The notes: generated by a model from the letters alone, not told the origin. 33,818 bases of DNA from Bacteroidaceae bacterium (GCA_017651505.1 JAGCCV010000031.1:1-33818), one strand, 5' to 3'; positions 18,149-27,811 are shown, counted from the first letter of the stretch. A program made the numbers and translations.

Positions 18149-18511
18149 TTACGGCAAAACCAAATGGATAGCGGAGCTGTTGATTGCTGCTCCCAAAGGA
18201 GGGTTGAGTTTCTCCAACTGAATATCTACCGAAGTGATGGTGGGGAAATCATGCAAAAGACGATGGGCAATGCGACCAGCCACATGTTCCAAAAGGTTGG
18301 AACGTTGTTGCATCTCTGTCTTGACCACCTGATAGACCTCAGCATAGTTTACGGTATCGTGTACGTCGTCCGTCTGCATCGCCTTGCTGATGTCCACCGA
18401 TAGCATGATGGTAATCACATATTCATTGCCCACCACGGCTTCTTGGGGAAGAAGTCCGTGGTAAGCATAGAAATGTATGCCTTTCAAGATGATTTCGCTC
18501 TTCATAAGCAT
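18149..18511 (-). CDS. folB: Dihydroneopterin aldolase
   Basis: This 120-residue protein has the FolB pattern: ILKGIHFYAYHGLLPQEAVVGNEY, then NYAEVYQVV, NLLEHVAGRIA and QLEKLNPPLG. FolB converts dihydroneopterin to hydroxymethyl-dihydropterin in folate synthesis and works as an oligomer in the cytoplasm. The start codon overlaps the malQ stop in the form TAATG, implying translational coupling; an alternative ATG lies two codons later at 18505. The two enzymes are in unrelated pathways. Confidence 0.93.
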   Translation of the reverse strand: MLMKSEIILKGIHFYAYHGLLPQEAVVGNEYVITIMLSVDISKAMQTDDVHDTVNYAEVYQVVKTEMQQRSNLLEHVAGRIAHRLLHDFPTITSVDIQLEKLNPPLGAAINSSAIHLVLP

Positions 18512-21204
18512 TAGTCTCTTTCTGCATTCTCAATCATACTGATAATCTTGTTGTTTAGAATATCAGCCTGCAACAACTCCTCCAAAGTCAGGTGCATGCG
18601 ATAGCGCCAGTAGTGTTTCACAATGGCAGGAATATTAATGCGCTCATCCTGTCCTTCATGCAAACGAACCTCACCGTCAATAGAAAGCCAATCTTGCAAT
18701 GATGGTACGCAGAGCATTGAGTTGCCTCGCAGATGGGCGTCAATTATCTCTTCGCAAATCTGTGGGGTAGCTGTAGAAGGTGCAAATCCCGATCTACCCA
18801 TCACCACATTGTAGTAACGCTGCGTAATCTGCGGGTCTTCCTCCCACCAGCTGCGCAACGTGGACATATCGTGGGTAGAGATGGTGCACACTGAGCGATA
18901 TGGATAATTGACAGGATTGCCGAATTCAGTGCCAAACTCCTTAGGCATACGCTGGATTTCCAAGGAGAGAATGCGTAAATCATGCATAACGGATGGTACG
19001 CAACCGGGTATCATACCTAAATCTTCACCACATACCAGCATGTTGGTACACTGTGTGAGTTGAGGTAGCTTCTTCATTGCCTGTTCGCGCCAGAACTCGT
19101 TGTGTCGCTGATAGAAATAGTGGTTATAGAGATTGGTGAATGCCTGCTTGTCGGATTCACTTAACGTCTGGTAGATATGGTCTTTCTGTACGTTGATGCG
19201 TGGATGGAAGCGGTCGGCATCGTGGCGGTCACGCAGGAAGAGTACATCGCTGATAAGGCTATAGAGTCCTTCACGAATCTTCACACTGTTCTTGTCCGTT
19301 TTGCCCATGAAGTGAGCTTCTACTTGGCGTTGGGTAGCATACTCGGGCTTCATGTCATATACCTCATAAGTGTCGGTGGCTTGCAGGAAAGTACGCTTCA
19401 CATAGTCAGTATGCTCTCCGAATAATTCTTCCAAGAAACGCTCATGAATATAGGGCTTGGTGAAGAATCTCTCGTTGAATCGCAGGCCAAAGCCCTCAAT
19501 TTCCTCTTTTGTCATAGGTAAAGATGGCACAAATTGTCCGAGTAAGCCGTGAACGGCATGACTTGGCATTTCCCAGATACGGAAGAAGCCTAAGATGTGG
19601 TCAATGCGGTAAGCGTCGAAATACTCACTCATCTTGCGTAAGCGACGCATCCACCAAGTATAGTTGTCTTTCTCCATAACGTCCCAATTGTAGGTTGGGA
19701 AGCCCCAGTTCTGACCATTTGCCGAGAAATCATCAGGTGGCGCACCTGCCTGTCCGTTAAGGTTGAAGTAATAAGGCTCTGTCCATGCTTCCACGCTATT
19801 GCGACTGATGCCAATAGGAATGTCACCTTTCAGTACTACTCCCTGTTTGCGGGCATATTTGCTGACAGCTGCCAACTGACGGTCAAGGTGGTATTGTATG
19901 AAATAGTAAATGGCTATCTCAGGGAAAGCCTTACTGTCGCTACTGCAAAGCTTAGCGATTTCTTCAGCATCATATTTCTGGTACTTAGGCCATTCACGGA
20001 AGTTGGGCGTGCCATATTTATCGCGTAGGTAGCTGAAAGCTGCATAAGGTATCAGCCAGCTTTGGTTGTTGAGGAAGAAAGTGCCAAATTCAATCGATTG
20101 CATGGTAGTCTCACCGTCTTGCTCGAACAACTGCTTGAAATAATCCCACTTGGCATTGTTCACTGCCTCATAGTCCACCTGTGGCAACTTGTTCAGTTTT
20201 GCCTTCAGCTTGTTGAAGCTGGCCAGTTTCTTGGCATCCTTTAACTCACCCATCTGACGCAAGTCAGCATACATAGGATGAATTGCGTAGATGGAGATGC
20301 TGTTATAAGGGTAAGAGTCTGTCCATGTCTTGGTAATAGTGGTGTCATAGATAGGTAAAATCTGTACCATTTTCTGGCGCGTCTTAGCTGCCCAGTCAAC
20401 CATCAACTTCAGGTCTCCGAAGTCGCCAACCCCAAAACTTCCTTCAGAACGCAGAGAGAAAACGGGCACTGCTACGCCGGCACCTTTCCACGGAGGCAGA
20501 TTGAACACAGCATAGCGGTCACTATAAACAATGGTTCCCTTCTCTTCCAGTTCAGGCTCTGTCAGCAGACGGTTAGGATTGTCTTCCCATACAAGGAACT
20601 TTTTTGACTTAACATCCACCAGCACGAACTTATACTCAACGGGGAATAGCAGCTTGTTGATATCCACCTCTAATTGCCATTCGGGATAGTAGGTATCGCT
20701 CATCAACATCGCCTTGTCAGGATCCCAATTGCCGAAAACTTCCTGATTGCCGCAGATGGCCAGACGAATGTTAGGCTTCGTAGGCATATAAGCCTTGATG
20801 ACAACGCCACGAGCTGGGGTTGGTAATCCTAGACTACGCTTGTTATGGGCTGTCCATGCTTCGGTAAAGGCCGATGAATACATAAAACTATTCTCAGGCA
20901 TGTCTTTCCAGCTATCCATCAACGTATAAACCTTGCCTTTCAGGTTATGAGCATGAAGCACCCTCGGAAAGGCATGCCATTCCTCACGAACGATTTCCTT
21001 GCCTCGCCCAATCAAATAGCGATATTTGATTAACTTGGTAGAACTTACCACTATTTCTATCTCAGCAGACCATCTGATGCCGTCTGTTGTGGTAAGGACA
21101 GCGGCCTGCTCCACCTTGTCATTACCCAGTTCGGGCATATTGCCTACAACTCTTACTTCCTCTCCCCAATGGGTACGATATTCGATATTAAATTTAAGGA
21201 TCAT
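18511..21204 (-). CDS. malQ: 4-alpha-glucanotransferase with two starch-binding domains
   Basis: This 897-residue disproportionating enzyme (GH77) moves maltosyl or glucosyl units between alpha-glucans. Two CBM20-like domains occupy roughly residues 1-110 and 120-250 (VRVVGNMPELGN; LAICGNQEVFGNWDPDKAM), as in plant DPE2. The GH77 barrel follows: PVFSLRSEGSFGVGDFGDL, DAYRIDHILGFFRIWE (nucleophile aspartate), VCGEDLGMIP (acid/base glutamate) and TISTHDMSTLR. A large insert within the barrel is also as in DPE2. The first ATG is at 21204; the frame could extend three codons to a TTG. Absence of a signal peptide points to cytoplasmic use of maltose or glycogen breakdown products. A long hairpin lies just ahead of the start. 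Confidence 0.93.
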   Translation of the reverse strand: MILKFNIEYRTHWGEEVRVVGNMPELGNDKVEQAAVLTTTDGIRWSAEIEIVVSSTKLIKYRYLIGRGKEIVREEWHAFPRVLHAHNLKGKVYTLMDSWKDMPENSFMYSSAFTEAWTAHNKRSLGLPTPARGVVIKAYMPTKPNIRLAICGNQEVFGNWDPDKAMLMSDTYYPEWQLEVDINKLLFPVEYKFVLVDVKSKKFLVWEDNPNRLLTEPELEEKGTIVYSDRYAVFNLPPWKGAGVAVPVFSLRSEGSFGVGDFGDLKLMVDWAAKTRQKMVQILPIYDTTITKTWTDSYPYNSISIYAIHPMYADLRQMGELKDAKKLASFNKLKAKLNKLPQVDYEAVNNAKWDYFKQLFEQDGETTMQSIEFGTFFLNNQSWLIPYAAFSYLRDKYGTPNFREWPKYQKYDAEEIAKLCSSDSKAFPEIAIYYFIQYHLDRQLAAVSKYARKQGVVLKGDIPIGISRNSVEAWTEPYYFNLNGQAGAPPDDFSANGQNWGFPTYNWDVMEKDNYTWWMRRLRKMSEYFDAYRIDHILGFFRIWEMPSHAVHGLLGQFVPSLPMTKEEIEGFGLRFNERFFTKPYIHERFLEELFGEHTDYVKRTFLQATDTYEVYDMKPEYATQRQVEAHFMGKTDKNSVKIREGLYSLISDVLFLRDRHDADRFHPRINVQKDHIYQTLSESDKQAFTNLYNHYFYQRHNEFWREQAMKKLPQLTQCTNMLVCGEDLGMIPGCVPSVMHDLRILSLEIQRMPKEFGTEFGNPVNYPYRSVCTISTHDMSTLRSWWEEDPQITQRYYNVVMGRSGFAPSTATPQICEEIIDAHLRGNSMLCVPSLQDWLSIDGEVRLHEGQDERINIPAIVKHYWRYRMHLTLEELLQADILNNKIISMIENAERD

Positions 21205-21210
21205 ATAAAA

Positions 21211-21270
21211 CAATAGCTACAATTGATTATGCAATTATATTAATTTTTTTGCACAATCTTGTAGCTATTG
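21211..21270 (-). promoter_or_regulatory. Long hairpin between nrdJ and malQ
   Basis: On the minus strand CAATAGCTACAA (21270-21259) pairs perfectly with TTGTAGCTATTG (21222-21211). Inside, GATTGTGCA pairs with TGCATAATC with one G-U pair, after a two-base bulge. The whole is a ~21-bp stem with a 16-nt A/T loop. It ends six bases before the malQ ATG and begins 44 bases after the nrdJ stop. It may be the nrdJ terminator or a malQ leader that controls attenuation or ribosome access. Confidence 0.8.
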
Positions 21271-21314
21271 CGAAGATATTTTACTTTGTTTGTGAAAAAA
21301 GTCAAAAAAGAGGC

Positions 21315-23858
21315 TTATCCGCATCTGGAAGCGCCACATGTGGTGCAAATCAGGCAACCTTCTTGGTACACTAATGTCTCATTACCACAATTTGGACACT
21401 TCTGACCTTTTGCTGCTGTACCATCGGCGATGTATTTCTTCAAGGCTCTTTCCACACCATTCTTCCAAGTATTGATGTTCTCACTATCCAACTCCAGCTG
21501 ACCAACGAGGCGGATGACACGGTCGATAGGCATGCGGTAACGTAATACACTGGAAATGAGTTTGGCGTAATTCCAATATTCCTTGTTGAACTTCTCGGAG
21601 AGACCTTCTATTGTCACCTTGTACCCACGCTTGTTCTCAAACTGGAAGTCATAGCGTTTGTTGCCGTTTTCATCCACATTCTTGATGATATAACCACGCG
21701 AGATGGTTTTTGGTAACATGATACCCTCATCGTCATCCAATACTCCAGTAAAGATTTCGTATGGATAGCCATCGAGCAAACCCACAAAAGCCACCCATTT
21801 CTCCTTGTTGTTCTGGAATTTCACCACATCGGCTTCCAGTATCTTCGGGCGTACCTCTACAACAGCAGGTTGCACGCATGGTACTTCTTTCTTATCTTCT
21901 TTCTCATCTTTCTTAGCAGAGAGCAACACGCCAGCTCGTGAGCCGTCACGATAGACCGTACATCCTTTGCATCCACAGCGCCATGCTTCCACATAGAGGT
22001 TGTTCACTAATGCTTCATCAACGTTATTGGGCAGGTTGATGGTCACGCTGATGCTGTGGTCAACCCACTTCTGTATGCGTCCTTGCATCCTCACTTTCTG
22101 CAACCAGTCGATGTCGTTTGAGGTAGCTTTAAAATAAGGTGACTTTTCCACCAAGGCGTCCAACTCCTCTTGCGAGTATCGCTTGTCGGTGTCATAGCCG
22201 TTCACCTTCATCCAGGTCTTGAACTTAGGATGGAACACAATGTATTCCTCAAAAGCATCGCCCGTCTCGTCCACAAAGTCAACATGCACGTTGGTGTCGT
22301 TGGGGTTCACCTTGCGGCGACGCTTATACACAGGCATGAACACAGGCTCGATACCAGAGGAGGTCTGTGTCATCAGACTGGTAGTTCCCGTGGGGGCGAT
22401 GGTCAGACAAGCAATGTTGCGCCGTCCATATTGCTTCATGTCCTCATAAAGGGCTGGGTCTGCTTCTGCCAAGCGTTTTACAAATGGGTTGTTTTCCTCG
22501 CGTTTGTAGTCATAAATCTCGAAGGCACCACGTTCTTTGGCCATCTCTACGGATGAACGGTAGGCGCTAAGAGCCAAAGTCTGGTGCACTTTCACTGAAA
22601 AGTCTATTGCTTCTTCTGTGCCATAGCGCAGCCCCATAGCGGCTATCATATCACCTTCGGCAGTAATGCCCACACCCGTGCGTCGTCCCATACCACTCTT
22701 CTTGTAGATTTTCTGCCATAGTTCCCACTCGGTATGCTTTACCTCATCGTCCTCAGGGTCTGTCTTAACCTTTTCCAAAATCAACTCAATCTTCTCCAAC
22801 TCTAAGTCGATGATGTCGTCCATAATTCGTTGCGCCAACTGCACATGCTTTTTGAATAACTCAAAATCGAAAAAAGCGTCTTTTGTGAATGGGCTCACCA
22901 CATACGAGAACAAGTTGATAGCTAACAGACGGCAAGAATCGTATGGACACAAAGGAATCTCGCCACAAGGGTTGGTAGCTATCGTGCGGAAGCCCAGGTC
23001 GGAATAGCAGTCAGGTATCGACTCACGCAGGATGGTGTCCCAGAACAATACGCCTGGCTCAGCAGATTGCCATGCATTGTGTACAATTTTTTTCCACAAG
23101 TCACTGGCAACTATCTCTTTTTTCACCTTGGGGGCATCGCTGTCAATTGGGTATTGTTGTATGTAAGGCTTGCCATCAATAGCAGCTTGCATGAATCCAT
23201 CGTCAATCTTTACGGAAACATTGGCTCCTGTGACTTTCCCTTCTGTCATCTTGGCATCGATAAATGCCTCTGCGTCCGGGTGCTTGATGGCTACCGTCAG
23301 CATCAAGGCGCCACGTCGTCCGTCTTGTGCCACCTCGCGAGTAGAGTTGGAGTAACGCTCCATGAATGGAACGAGGCCTGTAGAAGTCAGTGCGGAGTTC
23401 TTTACTGGAGAGCCTTTCGGACGTATGTGTGACAGGTCGTGCCCCACACCACCACGGCGTTTCATCAGTTGCACCTGTTCCTCGTCAATCTTGAAAATAG
23501 CACCATAAGAATCAGCCTCGCCATCAACGCCTACTACGAAGCAATTGGATAACGACGCGATCTGAAAATCGTTTCCGATGCCTGTCATTGGACTGCCTTG
23601 TGGCACGATGTATTTGAAATGGTCCATCAGGTCATGCAGCTCTTGAGCACTGAGAGGGTTGGGATACTTCTTCTCTATGCGAGCCAGCTCATTGGCAATA
23701 CGCCAATGCATGTCCTCGGGTGATTCTTCGTAGATGTTGCCAAATGAGTCTTTTACGGCATACTTGTTTACCCAGACACGGGCAGCGAGTTCATCTCCTT
23801 CGAAGTATTTCAACGACGCTTCGAAAGCTTGATCGTAGGTGTATGTTTTTCTCTCCAC
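21315..23858 (-). CDS. nrdJ: Adenosylcobalamin-dependent ribonucleotide reductase
   Basis: This 847-residue class II reductase makes deoxyribonucleotides, using adenosylcobalamin instead of a small subunit or a glycyl radical. Visible are the first redox cysteine (ASLSNCFVVG), the active site TNPCGEIPLCPYDSCRL with the N-C-E triad, a PTGTTSLMTQTSSGIEP loop, and a C-terminal cysteine cluster (CPNCGNE, CLICTTCGASRCG), a zinc-ribbon-like tail found on long NrdJ forms. The start is a GTG (23858-23856) giving MERKTYTYD; no nearby ATG fits. It lies 27 bases after dnaA in the same direction, so both probably share a transcript. No cobalamin riboswitch fits in that gap. Confidence 0.93.
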   Translation of the reverse strand: MERKTYTYDQAFEASLKYFEGDELAARVWVNKYAVKDSFGNIYEESPEDMHWRIANELARIEKKYPNPLSAQELHDLMDHFKYIVPQGSPMTGIGNDFQIASLSNCFVVGVDGEADSYGAIFKIDEEQVQLMKRRGGVGHDLSHIRPKGSPVKNSALTSTGLVPFMERYSNSTREVAQDGRRGALMLTVAIKHPDAEAFIDAKMTEGKVTGANVSVKIDDGFMQAAIDGKPYIQQYPIDSDAPKVKKEIVASDLWKKIVHNAWQSAEPGVLFWDTILRESIPDCYSDLGFRTIATNPCGEIPLCPYDSCRLLAINLFSYVVSPFTKDAFFDFELFKKHVQLAQRIMDDIIDLELEKIELILEKVKTDPEDDEVKHTEWELWQKIYKKSGMGRRTGVGITAEGDMIAAMGLRYGTEEAIDFSVKVHQTLALSAYRSSVEMAKERGAFEIYDYKREENNPFVKRLAEADPALYEDMKQYGRRNIACLTIAPTGTTSLMTQTSSGIEPVFMPVYKRRRKVNPNDTNVHVDFVDETGDAFEEYIVFHPKFKTWMKVNGYDTDKRYSQEELDALVEKSPYFKATSNDIDWLQKVRMQGRIQKWVDHSISVTINLPNNVDEALVNNLYVEAWRCGCKGCTVYRDGSRAGVLLSAKKDEKEDKKEVPCVQPAVVEVRPKILEADVVKFQNNKEKWVAFVGLLDGYPYEIFTGVLDDDEGIMLPKTISRGYIIKNVDENGNKRYDFQFENKRGYKVTIEGLSEKFNKEYWNYAKLISSVLRYRMPIDRVIRLVGQLELDSENINTWKNGVERALKKYIADGTAAKGQKCPNCGNETLVYQEGCLICTTCGASRCG

Positions 23859-23885
23859 GGTGTTAGCTTAGAAATAAAAAATATG

Positions 23886-25298
23886 TTATCTGTTTTTTAA
23901 TGCGATGCGGATTTCTTCCATCTCTTCATGGAAGTTCTTGTCAACCTCTTCCCTTTCCTTGACGGTCTTGCAGGCATGCAACACGGTAGCGTGGTCTCTA
24001 TTACCGATTAACTTACCGATGCGAGCGGTAGAGAAATCGGTATTGTCTTTGGCCAGGAACATAGCTATTTGTCTTGCAAGCACCACCTCTTGTTTGCGCG
24101 ACTTAGTCTGTATAGAGGCCAGCTCCAGTCCGTAGTGTTTGCACACAGTCTCTAAGATATCGTCGATGGTAACTTCTTTCTCTTCCACATACGACAGCTT
24201 TCTTACCGTCTGACGAGCCAACTCCATGTCGATATCCTTATTAAAAATGGTGGCTTGTGCCATTATAGAAATAGCAATGCCTTCCAAGTCTCTTACACTA
24301 CCAGTCACATGCTCGGCGATATAGTCAATCACGCAGTTTGGAAAATTCAGGCCGTCACGTTGCACCTTGCTACGTAGAATGTCCTTGCGTAGGTCAAGTG
24401 ATGGTTTTTCCAACTCTGCCACCATGCCCCATTTGAAACGGGTAATCAAACGGTCTTCCATACCCTGTAGCAGCATAGGAGCCCTGTCTGCGGTCATCAC
24501 CAACTGTTTGCCGTTCTGATGAAGTTGGTTGAATATGTAGAAGAATGTGTTTTGTGTTGCAGTATTTCCTGCAATCTCTTGCATGTCATCTATAATCAGC
24601 ACATCAATGGTCTGATAGAAATTGATGAAATCGTTTAATGTGTTGTTCCTAATAGAATCAGTGTATTGCACTTTGAAGAGATGTGCTGACACATACAGCA
24701 CGCGAGCCGTTGGGTTCAGTTCCTTCACCTTTAATCCGATGGCATTAGCCAAGTGCGTCTTGCCTACACCTGACGAACCATAAATAAAATAAGGATTGAA
24801 CGTCTTGCCCGGGTTTTTCGCTACCGCCTCGGCCACACTGCGAGCCAGCTTGTTACTCATGCCTTCGATAAATGTATCGAAGTTGCATTCTGGATTCAAA
24901 TGTGGATTCAACTCGCTGACAACACCCTGTGGTAATCCCTTGTTGACAATTGACTTAGGGGGCTGAGGCAAAATGGTGCGTTTTGACGATTCTAAGTCAA
25001 CAGTAGTATGAGTGTCTTGAATCACCATCACCTGGTACTCCAAGTTGGTACCTTCGCCAAAGTACTTATACAGCACCTTACGCATCAAATCAATGAACTG
25101 CTCTTCCAGGAACTCATAATAGTACTGGCTCGGTACACTGATGTGCAGGGTGTTGTTCTCGTACTCCAATGGCACTATGGGAGCAAACCATGTCTGGTAT
25201 ATCTGCTCAGAGACATTATCCTTGATGGCTTGCAGACATTTTGACCATTGAGTGGCAAAATCTACACGTTGATTAATATGTTCACCTCGATTCGTCAT
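23886..25298 (-). CDS. dnaA: Chromosomal replication initiator DnaA
   Basis: This 470-residue initiator has the standard four domains: an N-terminal protein-contact domain ([19 protein letters not shown]), a linker, the AAA+ domain with Walker [12 protein letters not shown] (174-181) and Walker B LIIDDMQE, an arginine-finger region ([13 protein letters not shown]), and the DNA-binding domain with [15 protein letters not shown], the signature that reads DnaA boxes. Length is normal. The upstream 312 bases contain no convincing cluster of TTATCCACA boxes, so the origin is probably elsewhere. nrdJ follows directly. Confidence 0.97.
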   Translation of the reverse strand: MTNRGEHINQRVDFATQWSKCLQAIKDNVSEQIYQTWFAPIVPLEYENNTLHISVPSQYYYEFLEEQFIDLMRKVLYKYFGEGTNLEYQVMVIQDTHTTVDLESSKRTILPQPPKSIVNKGLPQGVVSELNPHLNPECNFDTFIEGMSNKLARSVAEAVAKNPGKTFNPYFIYGSSGVGKTHLANAIGLKVKELNPTARVLYVSAHLFKVQYTDSIRNNTLNDFINFYQTIDVLIIDDMQEIAGNTATQNTFFYIFNQLHQNGKQLVMTADRAPMLLQGMEDRLITRFKWGMVAELEKPSLDLRKDILRSKVQRDGLNFPNCVIDYIAEHVTGSVRDLEGIAISIMAQATIFNKDIDMELARQTVRKLSYVEEKEVTIDDILETVCKHYGLELASIQTKSRKQEVVLARQIAMFLAKDNTDFSTARIGKLIGNRDHATVLHACKTVKEREEVDKNFHEEMEEIRIALKNR

Positions 25299-25480
25299 TT
25301 GCTTTTTTTGCGACTACAAAATTGAGAATCTTATTTAAAAAAAACAAATAACTTTTTTGTTGGAAATTTAGAAAACAATACAAAACGCTATTTTTCAGCA
25401 ATTTGTGGCTTGAACTTTTCTGATGGGTATATTTTGTTTAGTTGTATTTTAATAGTGACCTGATTTATAGTACTTTCATA

Positions 25481-25549
25481 ATGGTCCCCGTAAATATGGC
25501 TTATTTAATTATAGTCTTTCTCGCCATTTGGGGATTTACCTATAAATAA
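25481..25549 (+). CDS. Possible 22-residue membrane peptide
   Basis: The frame ATG (25481) to TAA (25549) encodes MVPVNMAYLIIVFLAIWGFT plus YK. It is a single hydrophobic helix with a basic end, like small membrane subunits such as KdpF or CydX, but no partner gene is nearby. It lies alone in the 312-bp gap between dnaA and mlaD; the rest of that gap is A/T-rich with no other feature, apart from a weak hairpin at 25593-25611 past the mlaD stop. A TATTTTG about 45 bases upstream could be a degenerate -7. It may be a chance frame. Confidence 0.3.
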   Translation: MVPVNMAYLIIVFLAIWGFTYK

Positions 25550-25610
25550 TTAGGTTTGTAACTATTGTCCCGTCTGAAAATAATTCTTTTCTATTTAGAG
25601 AAAATCTAAA

Positions 25611-26516
25611 TTATGGTTTTTGTTCCTTATCTTTTTTTCCGAAAACGGAGAAATGGACATAGCGTTTTGGATGTGCTTGTAGGTCGTTAAGCAAGCTCGA
25701 CGCATTTATTGCTGTTTGGTTCAAATTGTTATATAACGAAGGGTCGTTTAGAAGTAGTCCTATTGTATTATCCTTGCGTTCCAGTTTGGTGGTAATTTCC
25801 TGCACGTGGGCCAGGGTCTCATCCACTTTGCTCATCGTTGCGGCATAGTCAATCTGCTTGAGATTGTTGCTGATGGCCACAAAATTGTCGCCTATCATGT
25901 TCAGCTTTCCCGTCAGTTGTGGAATGTCCTCACGCATCATGCGCTCCAATTGGCGACTATTACTGTTTAGGCTCGCCGTAAGGCCCTCTATGTTGTGTAA
26001 GGTCGCCGGTATGGCTGGGTCTGCCAATAACGTGTTTAACGACATCATGATTGAGTCAAGTTTAGGAAGCATCTTTTCCAGTGTGGGAATCATAGCAGCT
26101 GCTTTGCCTAAAGCACCTTCATTCACACTACCAATGATGGTATCACCATATATTACCTTTTCACGTGGGTTGTTAGCCAAAAGCAGGTTTAGTTTTACGG
26201 AACCCAGCAGGTCGCTTCGCAATTCTGCCGTAGAACCTTTAGGAATACGCAAAGAAGGATCCACGTCTATTTCTACTACCACATTACCTGGGTGCACGTA
26301 GTCATATTCCAAATTACTTACGATGCCCACCTTGAAACCATCGGCAAATACAGGACTTGATTTAGCCAGTCCGTTGATATCCTCAAACTGGACGTAGAAA
26401 TGCCTGGTGGGTTTGAAAAGACTTATACCTTTCAGGTAATTGATTCCAAATATTAATATGAACAGTGCAACGATGCCTGCAATTCCTATCTTTACTTCCT
26501 TATTGAATCCTTTCAT
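25611..26516 (-). CDS. MlaD/MCE-domain protein
   Basis: This 301-residue protein has one N-terminal membrane anchor (EVKIGIAGIVALFILIFGIN, residues ~6-26) and an MCE domain (residues ~38-115: VQFEDINGLAKSSPVFADGFKVG). A long helical region with repeated Leu/Asn/Ser positions and a K-rich end (FGKKDKEQKP) follow. MCE proteins form periplasmic rings that carry phospholipids between membranes, usually with an MlaE/MlaF transporter; that transporter is not in this window. It follows the amidase by 14 bases, an arrangement common in Bacteroidales, which implies coordinated envelope functions. Confidence 0.88.
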   Translation of the reverse strand: MKGFNKEVKIGIAGIVALFILIFGINYLKGISLFKPTRHFYVQFEDINGLAKSSPVFADGFKVGIVSNLEYDYVHPGNVVVEIDVDPSLRIPKGSTAELRSDLLGSVKLNLLLANNPREKVIYGDTIIGSVNEGALGKAAAMIPTLEKMLPKLDSIMMSLNTLLADPAIPATLHNIEGLTASLNSNSRQLERMMREDIPQLTGKLNMIGDNFVAISNNLKQIDYAATMSKVDETLAHVQEITTKLERKDNTIGLLLNDPSLYNNLNQTAINASSLLNDLQAHPKRYVHFSVFGKKDKEQKP

Positions 26517-26530
26517 TATCGTCTGTTTTT

Positions 26531-27787
26531 TTATTTCTTGTTTTGTAGAAACTCATTGATGGCTTCGTTCACATTTACTTTCTTGTCGTTCTTGAAAGCT
26601 ATGATAAAGGCATCCTTGAATTTTGATGTTACTGTCTTTAGCTTACTTCGCACCGCATTATAGTCGGTCGAAGCACCGTAAGTATATTTATATATGCCAT
26701 TCTCTACATAATAATCCACTGGTTGTAGTCCTTTCAGGCGTCTATCATTGTTGGCCAACTTAGACGAAGCGGTAAGGAACTGAATCTTGAACACAGGGGC
26801 ATTGCTCTTAGTGGTAGCTTTCGTCTGTTCCTTTGCTGGCGTGGTATTTGTCTGTCCTTTTGTTTGTGTAGCCTTGGAAGTAGCTTCTTTTGTTGGAGTA
26901 GTCTTAGTTGGAGTAGGAGTAGTTCCCCTGTTGGTTTTAGTTGGTTGCACGTCGGCAATAGGCCTCACCTCTTCATCATCAGCTACAGTAGATAGTGGCG
27001 CATTTTGAGTACTTGCCTCACGTGCCTGTTGCTCTGTTTTGTAAGCCAGGAAGGCGTTGAAGATGCTGATTGCCATTGAGGTACTACCCTCATCGCTGGA
27101 GAGGTATTTCTCTTCTGTTGGAGTAGAGATGAACCCCAGTTCAACCAGAACGCTTGGCATTGAGGTGGCTCTTAATACCAGAAAACCTGCTTGATGAACG
27201 CCACTGTCTATTCGTTTGCTATTGTTCTTGAATTGCTGTTGAATCATCGAGGCGAAATGTACACTTTGTGACATGAATTGGTCCTGCATGAACTCGAAGA
27301 TGATATAAGACTCAGATGAGTTGGGGTCGAATCCTGCATAGCGGGCCTGATAGTCGTCCTCGTATAAGATGACGGCATTCTCACGTTTCGCCACTTCCAA
27401 GTTGGCATCGCTACGAGCCAAACCTAATGTCCAGGTTGAAGCTCCTCGTGCTGTATGGTTATTGGCCAGTGCGTTAGTGTGGATGGAAATAAAAAGATCG
27501 GCCTTCGCCTCGTTGGCAATTTCTGCCCTGCGGTTCAGGTTCACAAACACATCTGACTTTCGGGTATATATCACCTTCACGTCATTACACTTGCTCTCTA
27601 TTAACTTTCCCAGTTTCAATGCTACACTTAGGTTGATATTCTTCTCCTTGGCAGTCTTTCCCACAGCCCCCGAGTCATGTCCGCCATGTCCGGCATCAAT
27701 TACTACCACGAAATCCTTGGCACCCACCGTTAGGCAGAAGCAGCATAGCAGCCAAAAGAGCCCTAATATGTGTTTTGATGAAGCCAT
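26531..27787 (-). CDS. N-acetylmuramoyl-L-alanine amidase
   Basis: This 418-residue secreted enzyme cuts the amide bond between muramic acid and the stem peptide, normally at division. The signal peptide is residues ~1-23. The Amidase_3 domain follows: VVIDAGHGGHDSGAVG (zinc histidine), a glutamate-bearing stretch with NRRAEIANEAKADLFISIH and TNA, and LVELGFISTPTEE with the catalytic glutamate. A Thr/Lys-rich linker (about residues 270-325) leads to a C-terminal region (FKIQFLTASSKL to IIAFKNDKK) that resembles a SPOR peptidoglycan-binding fold. It is AmiC-like in organisation. It is first in a two-gene unit with mlaD. Confidence 0.92.
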   Translation of the reverse strand: MASSKHILGLFWLLCCFCLTVGAKDFVVVIDAGHGGHDSGAVGKTAKEKNINLSVALKLGKLIESKCNDVKVIYTRKSDVFVNLNRRAEIANEAKADLFISIHTNALANNHTARGASTWTLGLARSDANLEVAKRENAVILYEDDYQARYAGFDPNSSESYIIFEFMQDQFMSQSVHFASMIQQQFKNNSKRIDSGVHQAGFLVLRATSMPSVLVELGFISTPTEEKYLSSDEGSTSMAISIFNAFLAYKTEQQAREASTQNAPLSTVADDEEVRPIADVQPTKTNRGTTPTPTKTTPTKEATSKATQTKGQTNTTPAKEQTKATTKSNAPVFKIQFLTASSKLANNDRRLKGLQPVDYYVENGIYKYTYGASTDYNAVRSKLKTVTSKFKDAFIIAFKNDKKVNVNEAINEFLQNKK

Positions 27788-27803
27788 ATCTTAAATCGTG
27801 CTG

Positions 27804-27811
27804 CAAATTTA
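27804..27811 (-). promoter_or_regulatory. -7 element for the amidase-mlaD unit
   Basis: TAAATTTG on the minus strand, 16 bases upstream of the amidase ATG, fits TAnnTTTG. No well-spaced TTG is seen. Confidence 0.5.

Noticed and set aside
23859-23885. Cobalamin riboswitch in front of nrdJ
   Set aside because: Only 27 bases separate nrdJ from dnaA, far too short, and no B12-box-like sequence is seen.
25299-25610. Replication origin next to dnaA
   Set aside because: The gap is A/T-rich, but I find no cluster of TTATCCACA-like boxes in it.
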